From NCBI GenBank assembly GCA_041394905.1, contig JAWKHJ010000002.1, positions 372,001 to 436,000 on the forward strand: a stretch of DNA of 64,000 bases. Direction: 5' to 3'. The position numbers and the translations under genes were made by a program. Below the pieces are notes generated by a model. The model was not told the origin of the DNA, made no database searches, and was given only the letters and a program-made list of their open reading frames with translations. Within the stretch, counting starts at the first letter, position 1. Every line of letters begins with the position of its first letter. The DNA is from RI-231 sp041394905. GTDB lineage: Bacteria; Acidobacteriota; Terriglobia; Bryobacterales; UBA6623. Shown piece after piece: positions 34,623-43,001 of the stretch.

Positions 34623-35666
34623 TCAGGCTGTGGCGCCGCCGCAACTTGAGCCCGCCCCAGCCGTGCAGCCGTAGCAATGCTGGCCTGTCGCGATGCGGCG
34701 TGTTTCAAGCTTCCCCGCGACCAACTCCTCGAGATGCGCGGGTGCGCCGAAGCCGACCGGCATGTCGAGCATCTGGTTGAAGTCGCAGTCATACAGCGCC
34801 CCATCCCACCCCACGGACAAGGTGTTGCGGCACATCACGCCGCGCGCCGCCGCCGGGTTGAATGCCTGCACCAGCTTCTGCATGTAGCGCTCGTAGTTGC
34901 CCGAACGCATCAAGAACTCGAGGAAGCGGCTGATGGGCATGTTCGTGATCGTGTAGAGCGAATTGAACGCGACGCCATAGCGCGTCGAGAGTTCGCGCTT
35001 GAAGTCGCGTTCGAGCGCCTGCTGCGGAGGCGGCAGAAAGGCCCCGACGGGGTTGTAGACCAGGTTGAGCTCGAGTCCCGTTCCCTCGCGTCCGTAGCCC
35101 AGTGCGTTGAGTTTGCGCATCCCTTCGATCGACTTCTCGAAGACACCCTCACCGCGCTGCGCATCGGTGCGATCCGCCAGGAAGTAGGGCAGGCTGGCGA
35201 CCACCTCCACTTTGTGCTCGGCTAAGAAGTCGGCCAAATCGGCCTGCGGCGCGATCGTGAGCACGGTCAAATTACAACGGTCGATCACGTGGCGGCCCAG
35301 CCGTCGGGCTTGCTCGACGAGGTAGCGGAAGCTCGGGTTGAGCTCGGGCGCGCCTCCTGTGATGTCGAGGGTATGCGCGCCGGTCTGCTCGAGCGCCTGG
35401 AGGCAGAGCTCTGCGGTCCTGCGCGTCATCGACTCTCGCCGGTCCGGCCCCGCGTCGACGTGGCAATGCTTGCAGGTTTGATTGCAGAGCTTGCCTACGT
35501 TGATCTGGAAGATCTCGATGCCGGTTGCGGTGAGCGGATACAGGCCCGCCTCGGCCAGCTTGTCGTCAAAGGCGGGCAGGGAAGAGCCCGAGTCTTCGAG
35601 CACGCGGAGTTGCGCGGCGGATGTCGCCAAGTCGTGTCCGCGGGCGTTGAGCGAGGAAATTGACAA
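34623..35666 (-). CDS. arsS: Arsenosugar biosynthesis radical SAM protein ArsS
   Basis: This intact 347-residue radical SAM enzyme has the cluster motif CNQTCKHCH (CxxxCxxC) in QINVGKLCNQTCKHCHVDAG. Partial SAM-binding stretches are ALEQTGAHTLDITGGAPELN and VIDRCNLTVL. The DUF3641-type C-terminus has LVYNPVGAFLPPPQQALERD, GVMCRNTLSVGWDGALYDCD then FNQML, and a Cys-rich end (GQHCYGCTAGAGSSCGG) for extra clusters. ArsS transfers a 5'-deoxyadenosyl group to methylated arsenic in arsenosugar synthesis. The peroxidase-like gene 9 bases upstream is its frequent partner. No arsM was recognised in the window. Confidence 0.95.
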   Translation of the reverse strand: MSISSLNARGHDLATSAAQLRVLEDSGSSLPAFDDKLAEAGLYPLTATGIEIFQINVGKLCNQTCKHCHVDAGPDRRESMTRRTAELCLQALEQTGAHTLDITGGAPELNPSFRYLVEQARRLGRHVIDRCNLTVLTIAPQADLADFLAEHKVEVVASLPYFLADRTDAQRGEGVFEKSIEGMRKLNALGYGREGTGLELNLVYNPVGAFLPPPQQALERDFKRELSTRYGVAFNSLYTITNMPISRFLEFLMRSGNYERYMQKLVQAFNPAAARGVMCRNTLSVGWDGALYDCDFNQMLDMPVGFGAPAHLEELVAGKLETRRIATGQHCYGCTAGAGSSCGGATA

Positions 35667-35675
35667 AAAAGGCTC

Positions 35676-36005
35676 CTACATGCTCAGCTTCCGCCACATT
35701 GCGCATCTGCACGCCGTGGACGAGCGAAGCCCCGTCGCAATCGCCGCCGCCACGTGGACGGCTTCCGTCATCTGGTCGAGATTCGAGCCCTTTTCGAGGC
35801 AATCCTGCGAGTAGGCGTCGATGCAGTACGGACACTGCACCGCGTGCGCCACCGCGAGCGCAATCAGCGCCTTCTCGCGTTGCGACAGAGCGCCTTCCGC
35901 GAAGACAGCGCCGTACCACTCTGAGAATTTCTTCCAAAGCTCGGGGCTGTTTTTGCCAATATCGCCGAAGCGCGGCAGGTCGTCAGATTCGTAGTAGTGC
36001 GCCAT
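35676..36005 (-). CDS. Arsenosugar biosynthesis-associated peroxidase-like (AhpD/CMD) protein
   Basis: The 109-residue protein begins MAHYYESDDLPRFGDIGKNS and has the carboxymuconolactone decarboxylase/AhpD core ALSQREKALIALAVAHAVQC then PYCIDAYSQDCLEKG. CPYC plus the following His-free helix is the AhpD-like redox site. After about residue 90 the frame is likely wrong: the other frame reads GGASLVHGVQMRNVAE, the family's usual end, and the present frame's KLSM is probably the true last residues, so two indels cancel. It heads the arsS operon. Confidence 0.9.
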   Translation of the reverse strand: MAHYYESDDLPRFGDIGKNSPELWKKFSEWYGAVFAEGALSQREKALIALAVAHAVQCPYCIDAYSQDCLEKGSNLDQMTEAVHVAAAIATGLRSSTACRCAMWRKLSM

Positions 36006-36090
36006 GAGACTTGGCTTCTAGTGTAGGCTTTCGCTCGATTCTGACGGAAGTTACGCGCAACATTGACCCTAGCTTGGCTGTCGGCGTATC

Positions 36091-37170
36091 GTGACCGGCG
36101 TGAAGAAACAGCTCGTCTGGGTCCTGCTGTGGCCGTTGATCCCGCCCGCCGCGGTCGCGCAAAAGCTGGACAGTGGGCGGATCGCCGAAATTCAGGCGTT
36201 GATTGAAGAGACACGCGGCGAGGCGCAAGTCCCCGGCCTTCTCCGCCGCGATTGGTTTCGCGCGCTGCTTGCAATGAGCAGGGCTTTGGAGTCGCCGATC
36301 TAGAGGACGGTTCTCCCGCGACCGCGGAGACGCTGTTTCGCACGGCTTCGATCGCCAAGCCCATGACCGGGACCGCGCTGTTGACCCTGGTGGAGGAAGG
36401 CAAGATCGACCTCGACTCCGAGATTCAGCGCTACGTTCCGACCTTCCCCAAGAAGCGCTGGCCTGTCACTGTGCGCCAACTGCTCGGCCACATCGCCGGC
36501 GTGCGCCATTACAAGGGCGACGAGTTCGCCAGCACGCGGCGCTATGAGGACACGCTCGCGCCGCTCGCTATCTTCCAGGACGATCCGCTGCTATTCGAGC
36601 CCGGCACGGACTACTCGTACAGCACCTATGGCTTCAATTTGCTGGGGGCCGCGGTTGAGAACCCAGCCGGAGAGCCATACTTTGCCAAAGGCAAACGTGT
36701 GCTCGAACCCGCTGGGATGTGGAATACCCAGGTCGACGACGTGCTCGCGGTCATCCCGGGCCGGACCCGCCTACCGCCTGGAGGACAACGTCATCTACAA
36801 CGCCGGCCTCACCGACCTGAGCAACAAGATTCCCGGCGGCGGGCTCCTCTCGACATCCGGAGACCTAGTGCGGTTCGCGCTTGCGACGCTCGATGGCTCG
36901 CTGCTCAAACCCGCCACAGTCGCCGAGATGTGGACGCCGCAGGTTCTAAAGAATGGCGAGGCTGGGCCGCCACGGCCTGGGCTGGGCGTGGCGGAGATAG
37001 ACGGCGAAAAGCGAGCGCGCCACACAGGCGGGCCAGGGCAGGGCACGACGACGAACTGACGCTGGTCATCGAAGACGGCGTCGCCGTCGCCGTGATGACG
37101 AACCGCGAAGGCTTCGGGGGCCTTGGCCAAGCTCGTCGAAGAAATTCTCGAGATCGTCCGCCGGCCTTAG
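36091..37170 (+). CDS. Secreted serine hydrolase, class C beta-lactamase-like (frameshifted)
   Basis: A GTG start (36091 or 36100) gives signal peptide KKQLVWVLLWPLIPPAAVAQ. The core shows SxxK in TLFRTASIAKPMTGTALLTL (Ser nucleophile, Lys base), VRQLLGHIAGVRHYKGDEF, the Tyr motif in YSYSTYGFNLLG, and, in a second frame, GGGLLSTSGDLVRFALATLD and HTGGPGQGTTT in place of KTG. Joints fall near 36250, 36765 and 37055; after the last, LTLVIEDGVAVAVMTNREGF resumes. It resembles esterases or DD-peptidases of the beta-lactamase/transpeptidase-like family; the natural substrate is unknown. Its TAG overlaps the stop of the convergent small membrane gene. Confidence 0.85.
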
Positions 37171-37388
37171 GTGGCGGTCTGGCGGTGCGGCTTGTCGCTG
37201 CCCGTCAACTTGTTGAGCAGGCGCGCCGGCAACAGCAGGATCGCCTTCAGCAGCTCAAACACGCCTTCGAAGGCGATGCTGACTAGACGAAACGGCAACA
37301 GCAGCAGCCAAACGATCGGGTAGAGCACCAGCAACGCCAGGGGCCAGCAGCAGACGAACAGGATGAGCCACAGCAGGAAGGTGAACAT
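37167..37388 (-). CDS. Small hydrophobic membrane protein
   Basis: The 73-residue protein starts at ATG 37388 with AGGGA 8 bases upstream, inside a longer open frame. MFTFLLWLILFVCCWPLALL is followed by VLYPIVWLLLLPF, then an amphipathic stretch FEGVFELLKAILLLPARLLN and a basic tail. One or two membrane helices are predicted. No function is recognised. The stop TAA overlaps that of the serine hydrolase in a shared TTAG. Confidence 0.75.
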   Translation of the reverse strand: MFTFLLWLILFVCCWPLALLVLYPIVWLLLLPFRLVSIAFEGVFELLKAILLLPARLLNKLTGSDKPHRQTAT

Positions 37389-37443
37389 TTGTTGGTTCCC
37401 TGTGGATGTGTACGGCTGAGAACGCCGTTTGTTCCCGATTTTG

Positions 37444-38598
37444 TCAGCGTCGGGTTCTCGTACCAGATCACGCCCAAGTTGTCGCGTTCTTCGCAAGTGA
37501 TCAGGTCGAGATCGCCGTCTCCGTCGAGATCCAGTAGCTCGATACGGTCGAACTTTGACGCCCTCCGGGCCGGAGACGCGGTGGACTTCCCAGACCGGGT
37601 CGTCGGGAGAGTCGCGCCAGCTGAGCCAGAACACGCTCGGCTTCGCCATCCGCGCCCTCCGCGCTGAAGGCCAAGTCCGCGCGGCCATCGAGATCCAGGC
37701 CGCCAACCGCGACGGCCTTGCCGCGCGTCACCTGCGGCGGGCGTGCGATTTCGTAGCGGCGCCAGCCATCGCCCTCGCGGCGGTAGCGCACGATCGGCCC
37801 GCTCAGCGTGGCAGCGACGGCTTCGGCGAGACCGTCGCCGTCCAGATCCGCCATTTTCGGCGAACATCAGCTCTTCTTCGCCGACCGATCCGATGCGGTG
37901 TACGCTCCGGCTGCCTCGATCCAGAGGATGCCGCTACTCGGTCCCTTGCGGTCCGTCGCGACCAGATCCGGGTCGCCGTCGCCATCCATGTCGTGCTGAT
38001 CAGCGACATGATCCAGCCTGCGTCGTACAACGGATGCCAAGTCCACGCGTCGAGCTTGAGCGTCCGCCGGCGTTTCCCACCAGCCGATCTTCTTCGCCTC
38101 CCCTTCGATCCCGCGAACAGGTCCGGACCGTTGCGCCCGTCGATGTTCGCCGGCGTCACGAACATCCATCCCCAGCTGTTCCGGAAGCCGGATGGCTCGG
38201 TGCGCCAAGCGCTGGTCGAGGTAGCGTTCCAACTCACGCGGAGCCCAGTGGACGAACAATGTCCTCTGCTTCCCTCGGTCGAGCTTACGACGTCCCACGC
38301 TCCATCGCCGTCCAGGTCCACGAAGACCGCGTCCTCTGGCGATCCGATGATCACTGACCGTGACAGCCGGCCAAGGCTGTTTCGTTTTGCCGCCCCAGGG
38401 TTGAGGTAGGCCCGCACGCGTCCGCCTTCCTCCCATCCGGTGGCGATGTCGAGCAAAACCGGTCGCCGTTGACGTCGGGCCAAGCGCACGCCGTCGGCGC
38501 CAGCGCGCGACGAGCTGTCGATCGCGTGACGAACCCGAGGCGGGCTGCTCGCCGCCCATCAGTGCGGCCGGCAGCAGCAGCCAGAAGATCAAGCGCAT
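37444..38598 (-). CDS. Secreted FG-GAP/VCBS repeat protein (frameshifted)
   Basis: ATG 38598 gives signal peptide MRLIFWLLLPAALMGG. FG-GAP-like calcium-binding repeats appear in several frames: SPEDAVFVDLDGDGAWDVVS, MADLDGDGLAEAVAATLSGP, VAVGGLDLDGRADLAFSAEG, a DMDGDGDPDLVATDRKG-like unit, and LDLDGDGDLDLITCEERDNL then GVIWYENP. These D-x-D-G-D-G loops form a beta-propeller typical of extracellular binding proteins. At least six frame joints are needed. The end is uncertain: I place it at TGA 37444 because GVIWYENP is a usual ending; the listed frame runs on into the small membrane gene. It is divergent from the TolB-CehA gene, with 27 bases between. Confidence 0.7.
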
Positions 38599-38625
38599 GT
38601 CGACTCGGAGTATACTCGTGCCGAC

Positions 38626-41149
38626 GTGAAGTTTGCCGCACTCCTACCCGCATTGGCGCTCGCTTCCGCGCTGATGGCGCAGAACCCCGGAAGAATGCCA
38701 CGCCCCCGTATCCGAAGGCTCGGACCGGCGGAAACTACATGCAGAACTACTATCTGCCGCCGGCCGCGTCCACCCCGTGGCGCCCGTCGTTTTCGCCCGA
38801 CGGCGAGTGGATTGTGTTCTCGATGGCGGGCTCGATCTGGAAGATCCGCATCGGCGAGACGACCGCCTACGAGCTGACAGCCGGCTCGACCTACGACTCC
38901 TCTCCCGTGTTCTCCCGACGGCTCTCGAAGATCGTCTACACAGCCGACGAAGGCTACAAGGCGATCAACCTGCGCATGCTCGACCTCAAGACCGGCGAGA
39001 GCCACGCGCTAACCGAAGGCTCGCAAGTCAACTCCGGATCCGGTGTTCGCGCCGGACGGCAAGCGCCTGCTCTATGTCTCGACGGCCCCAGACGGTTGGT
39101 ACAACCCTACGCCATGCCGCTCGATGCGGCCGGCAACCCCGGCGCTGCTGTGCAGCTCACTGCCGATCACAGTTACCACAACGCACGGCTCTATTTCGGC
39201 GCTCGAAGACCTACACATCCAGCCGACCATTGCGCCCGCCGGAGACGAGATGATTCTCGTTTCCAACCGCGGCATCTCGCTCGGTTCGCGTGGGTGTGGC
39301 GCGCGCCGATCGAACCCAACGCCATGGAGAAAGCCAAGTTGATCCTGCAAGAGGAGACGCTCTACCGCACGCGTCCGCAATGGTCGCCAGACGGCAAGCG
39401 TGTATCCTTTACAGCTCCCACCGCGGATGCAGTTCGACAACCTCTTAGCGTACTACCGGTTGGCGGTGGCGGCGAACCCTATCAGTTGACCTTTGGCGAG
39501 TGGGATCACTTCGAGCCGCGCTGGTCGCCCGACGGCGAGTGGATCGTCTACGTAGCCAACGAACATGGCCTCTCCGAGTTGCGCTTGCTCGAGACCTTCG
39601 GTGGGGAGGAGCGCCCGATCGAGATCCACCAGCGCGTCTATAAGAGACCGATGGGAACGCTCGCGGTTACCGTGCGCGACGGCCGCACCGGTCCGCTGAC
39701 CTCGGCCAAGATCATGCTCACCGCGGCGGACGGTAAGGCCTACGCGCCCCCGACGCCTACCACCGTGTCGGCGCGCGGGCGCTTTTCTAGACTTCTTCCA
39801 CACGGACGGGACCTTCGAAGTGGACCCGCCTGTAGGTGAAGTCGAGCTATTGGCGATGAAAGGGTTCGAGCGCGTGCCGGTGAAAGCGCGACCGAAGATC
39901 GAGGCAGGCCAGGTCACCCGCGTCGGCTCGCGGTTGAGCGCTTCACCAACGCGAAAGCGCGTGGCTGGTACTCCGGCAGCGACCACGTCCACATGAACTA
40001 CGGTGGCAATCTGCACAACACGCCCGAGAACCTGATGTTCATGGCAGCGGCCGAAGACCTGGACGTCGTGGGCGAGAAGGTCGCGAACAAGGACAACCCG
40101 GATTCGACTACCAGTTCTACAACGGCGCCTACGACAAGCAGCGCTCCACGCTGGACAGATTCTCTCGTGGGGCGAGGAATACCGTCCGCCCTGGTATGGG
40201 CATATCAATCTCATCAACTTGACCGAGCATCTGATCTCGCCCTTTACTACCGGCTACGAAAACACCGCGATCGAGAGCCTCTATCCGTCGAATACGGACA
40301 TGTTCCGCCGCGCCCGCAAGCAGGGCGCTCCTCGGCGGCCACGTCCACCCCTATGCCGACGATCCCGAGGCGGTCGGTTATGCCAATGCACGGACGTTCC
40401 CTGTCGATCTCGCTCGGCTCGTTCGATTACCTCGAGGTGATGACCGGCGCGGCTCACGCCAAGCACACACTGCCCGCGTGTGGCATCGGGCGCTCAATTG
40501 CGCTGCGTCATGCCGTCCGGCGGCGAGGACTCGATCTCGAATCTACACCGCACCCCTGCGCTCGGCGCTGCGCGCGTCTACGCCGACCTCGGCGGCAAGC
40601 TTGAATGGTCGCGGCTCGATGCGATCTGGCGAAGGCGAACGATGATCACCAACGGCCCGTTGGTTTGGCTGGAAGATCAACGGAGAAGGGCCCGGCGGCG
40701 AGATCCGGCTGCCGGCCTCGGGCGGATCGGTCGAGGTTCAGGCCACGCTCGAGTCGGCCTTCCCCGTCGACCGGCTAGAGCTGATTTTTCGAGGCGAGGT
40801 CGTCCAGACCATTCCGCTCACCGACGGACGCCATCAAGCAAGCTGGAGCGGGCGTATCCTGGTCGAGCAGAGCGGCTGGGTTTGTGCTGCGCGCGCTGAG
40901 CGACAACCCCGTCTACCCCATCGACGACGACAATCTGCACGCCGAGACGGCAGCCGTCTACGTTGAAAGGCGACGAGCCCATTCGTTCACGCGAAGACGC
41001 CGAATACTTCATCACCTGGATTGACGCGATCACTGAAGTGCTGCAAGCCAACGGCACCCGGGATGGCGTTCGGAGAAGAAAGGGCCCACGTGCTCGGCCA
41101 GTTCGCCGAGGCTCGCAAGATCCTGGTCGAGCGCGCTGCGGGCCGCTAG
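38626..41149 (+). CDS. TolB-type propeller fused to CehA/McbA-like metallohydrolase (frameshifted)
   Basis: The gene of about 840 codons begins MKFAALLPALALASALMAQN, a signal peptide. The first half is a TolB/PD40 propeller: PWRPSFSPDGEWIVFSMAGS, SRRLSKIVYTADEGYKAINL, RTRPQWSPDGKRVSFTAP, and DHFEPRWSPDGEWIVYVANE. The second half is CehA/McbA-like: WYSGSDHVHMNYGGNLHNTP then ENLMFMAAAEDLDVVGEKVA. Downstream are GHINLINLTEHLISPF-like, the metal-site GGHVHPYADDPEAVGYAN, ISLGSFDYLEVMTG, RVMPSGGEDSIS-like and MITNGPLVWL. His/Asp ligands (DHVHMNYGG, HVHPY) suggest a PHP-type metal centre. Joints are numerous (near 38690, 39030, 39190, 39290, 39430, 39785, 39935, 40105, 40150, 40330, 40410, 40660). 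CehA is a carbaryl hydrolase; the substrate here is unknown. Its TAG lies in a CTAG shared with the next gene's stop. Confidence 0.82.
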
Positions 41150-42260
41150 CGAGTGCGTAGCCGATAGAACCGGAAGAATAGTTCTCAATCGGTAGCATCT
41201 CCACCAGTTGAACTCCGCCTCGCGGGCATACCCTTCGAACGTGGTTGGCCGCATCACCGTGCCGGTGCAGCGCGACGGGCTCTCGGTCATGCCCACGTGC
41301 AGGCAGTGGAACACGCTCCAGCCGAACATCAGCCAGTCGATCTCGCCGCCTCCAGGTTCGAAGCTTTCGGCCACGCGTTCGTCGGCGACCAGCACCGCGC
41401 CGCCCGGCTCACCATCCGCCGCATCGAACTCAGCACGGCTACGGATCCGACATGTCGTGGATGCACTCGAGCGCTACGACCAAATCGTACGCCATGGCCA
41501 GCGCCGGATCGCCGCAGTCGACCGCCTGTACCCGCACTCGTTCGGCAAGCCTGGCTTCGGCGACGTTCGTTGCGCGTCGACCACCGAGGCCTGTCCAGGT
41601 CGAATCCGTCGACGGTTGCCTTGGGGAATGCTTGCGCCATCCCGATCGCAGACCATCCGCAGCCGCAGCCGACATCGGCGATGCGCGCCGGCGGATCTGC
41701 TGCGAGACGCTGCCACGTCGGGCATCGCCGGAATCCATTCTTGGCCGAGTTGCTGCAGGAACATGGCGCGGTTGATGCGCGCTTGGCCCTCGCGCATCTC
41801 GCGGCCATAGTCCTCGAATGGTATCGCCGCGGCCCGTACGGAACGCATCGACGATCTGCTCGAGTGGTTCGACGGCCCCGACGAAGACCTCGCGCCAGAG
41901 GCGCGATGTAGTTCAGACTGTCAGTCTCAGCCAGGGGTTCGGCGTGTTCAGCAGGCATGCTCGGAATCGTCGCCGCTCGGCGGGCAGAGCGGCGTCGTCC
42001 ACCTCGACGATCCCATTGACCGTCTGCTGTTCCAACCACTCCCGGGTGCAGCGCGCATCCGCTCCCCACGGCGCTGGCCAACTCGTCCGCCGTCACGGCG
42101 CGCCCATCGGCCAACGCTTGGTAATAGCCCAAGCGGTCGCCCAGATACATCGAAATAAAGCTGCATGGCGCCCCTGGCCGCCTCGAGCGTCGACTCCCAG
42201 GAAGGCGTCCCGGCGCTTCTCATCAAACGGTGCGTTGTTTGGCTGCATGCGTTGAGTCAT
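41146..42260 (-). CDS. Class I SAM-dependent methyltransferase with N-terminal helical/winged-helix part (frameshifted)
   Basis: ATG 42260 has AGGA upstream. The N-terminus reads MTQRMQPNNAPFDEKRRDAF then LGSTLEAARGAMQLYF, followed in another frame by MYLGDRLGYYQALADGRAVT and ADELA, an O-methyltransferase-like winged helix. The middle gives PFEDYGREMREGQARINRAM. The methyltransferase motif I is RIADVGCGCGWSAIGMAQAF, then KATVDGFDLD, and motif IV region MAYDLVVALECIHDMSDP. The C-terminal frame has VLVADERVAESFEPGGGEID and WLMFGWSVFHCLHVGMTESP. The methyl acceptor is unknown. About eight indels are present. The end rests on FRFYRLRTR followed by TAG, in a CTAG shared with the convergent gene's stop. 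Confidence 0.8.
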
Positions 42261-42391
42261 CTTAGGTCCTCGAACCAGGGTGACGAACCAGGGCGTCTCG
42301 AATACCATTAAGGGGAGGTTATCCGAACCCCTCTCTTCTGATTTCTGCGGAATCACCGGGAGGAATGCGACAGACGCGTTGGAAAAAGCTC

Positions 42392-42966
42392 ATGGCGGAA
42401 CCCTCCGATCACGAAGTGACCAAGCTGCTGGCGGCGGTCCGCGGCGGCGACAACCAGGCGTTCGAGCGCCTCTATCCAATGGTCTACGACGAGTTGCGCC
42501 GCGCGGCGCGCCGCCAGCTCGCGGGAGAGCGCATGGGACACACGCTCGACACCGCCGGCTTGGTCAACGAGGCGTATCTCTGCTCGTCGACGCGCCGAAT
42601 ACGCCTGCCGAAGGCCGCCAGCACTTCGTCCGGATCGCCGCGCGCGCCATGCGTCAAGTGCTCGTCGACCACGCGCGCAAGCGCCGTGCGGAGAAACGCG
42701 GCGGCGAGTGGGTGCGCACTTCCATTGAGCAAGCAGCTCGGCGCGGCCCTGCCGGCGGAAGAGATTCTGGCGCTCGACAGCGCCCTCGAGAAGCTGGGTG
42801 CGGTCGACGAACGCCTGCGTCAGATCGTCGAATACCGCTTCTTCGCGGGGCCTATCCGGGAGAATGAGATCGCTGATCTGCTCGGCGACGACGCGGACCG
42901 TCCAACGCGATTGGGCTAAGGCCTGCGCCTTGCTCTACAGTGAGCTCTACCCCAGCCAAGGAGTAA
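42392..42966 (+). CDS. ECF-type sigma-70 factor (TIGR02999-like, frameshifted)
   Basis: The N-terminus MAEPSDHEVTKLLAAVRGGD has a sigma region 2 start, and QAFERLYPMVYDELRRAARR then GHTLDTAGLVNEAYL matches region 2. The other frame continues GRQHFVRIAARAMRQVLVDH then ARKRRAEKRGGE. After a second joint comes ALPAEEILALDSALEKLGAV, RLRQIVEYRFFAGLSE and, in a third frame, TRTVQRDWAKA with ALLYSELYPS, the sigma region 4 helix-turn-helix. An alternative ATG at 42365 is possible. The stop, TAA 42966, assumes one more indel. It lies 36 bases before a kinase gene, an arrangement known in Acidobacteria and Planctomycetes. Confidence 0.85.
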
Positions 42967-43001
42967 ACTTGCCCAGGCGGCGCCCCCCGTCGCTCGCAGC
43001 G

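Noticed and set aside
41146..42260. Methyltransferase as ArsM for the nearby arsS
   Set aside because: It has an N-terminal winged-helix-like part and lacks recognisable ArsM cysteines; it is 5 kb away on its own transcript.
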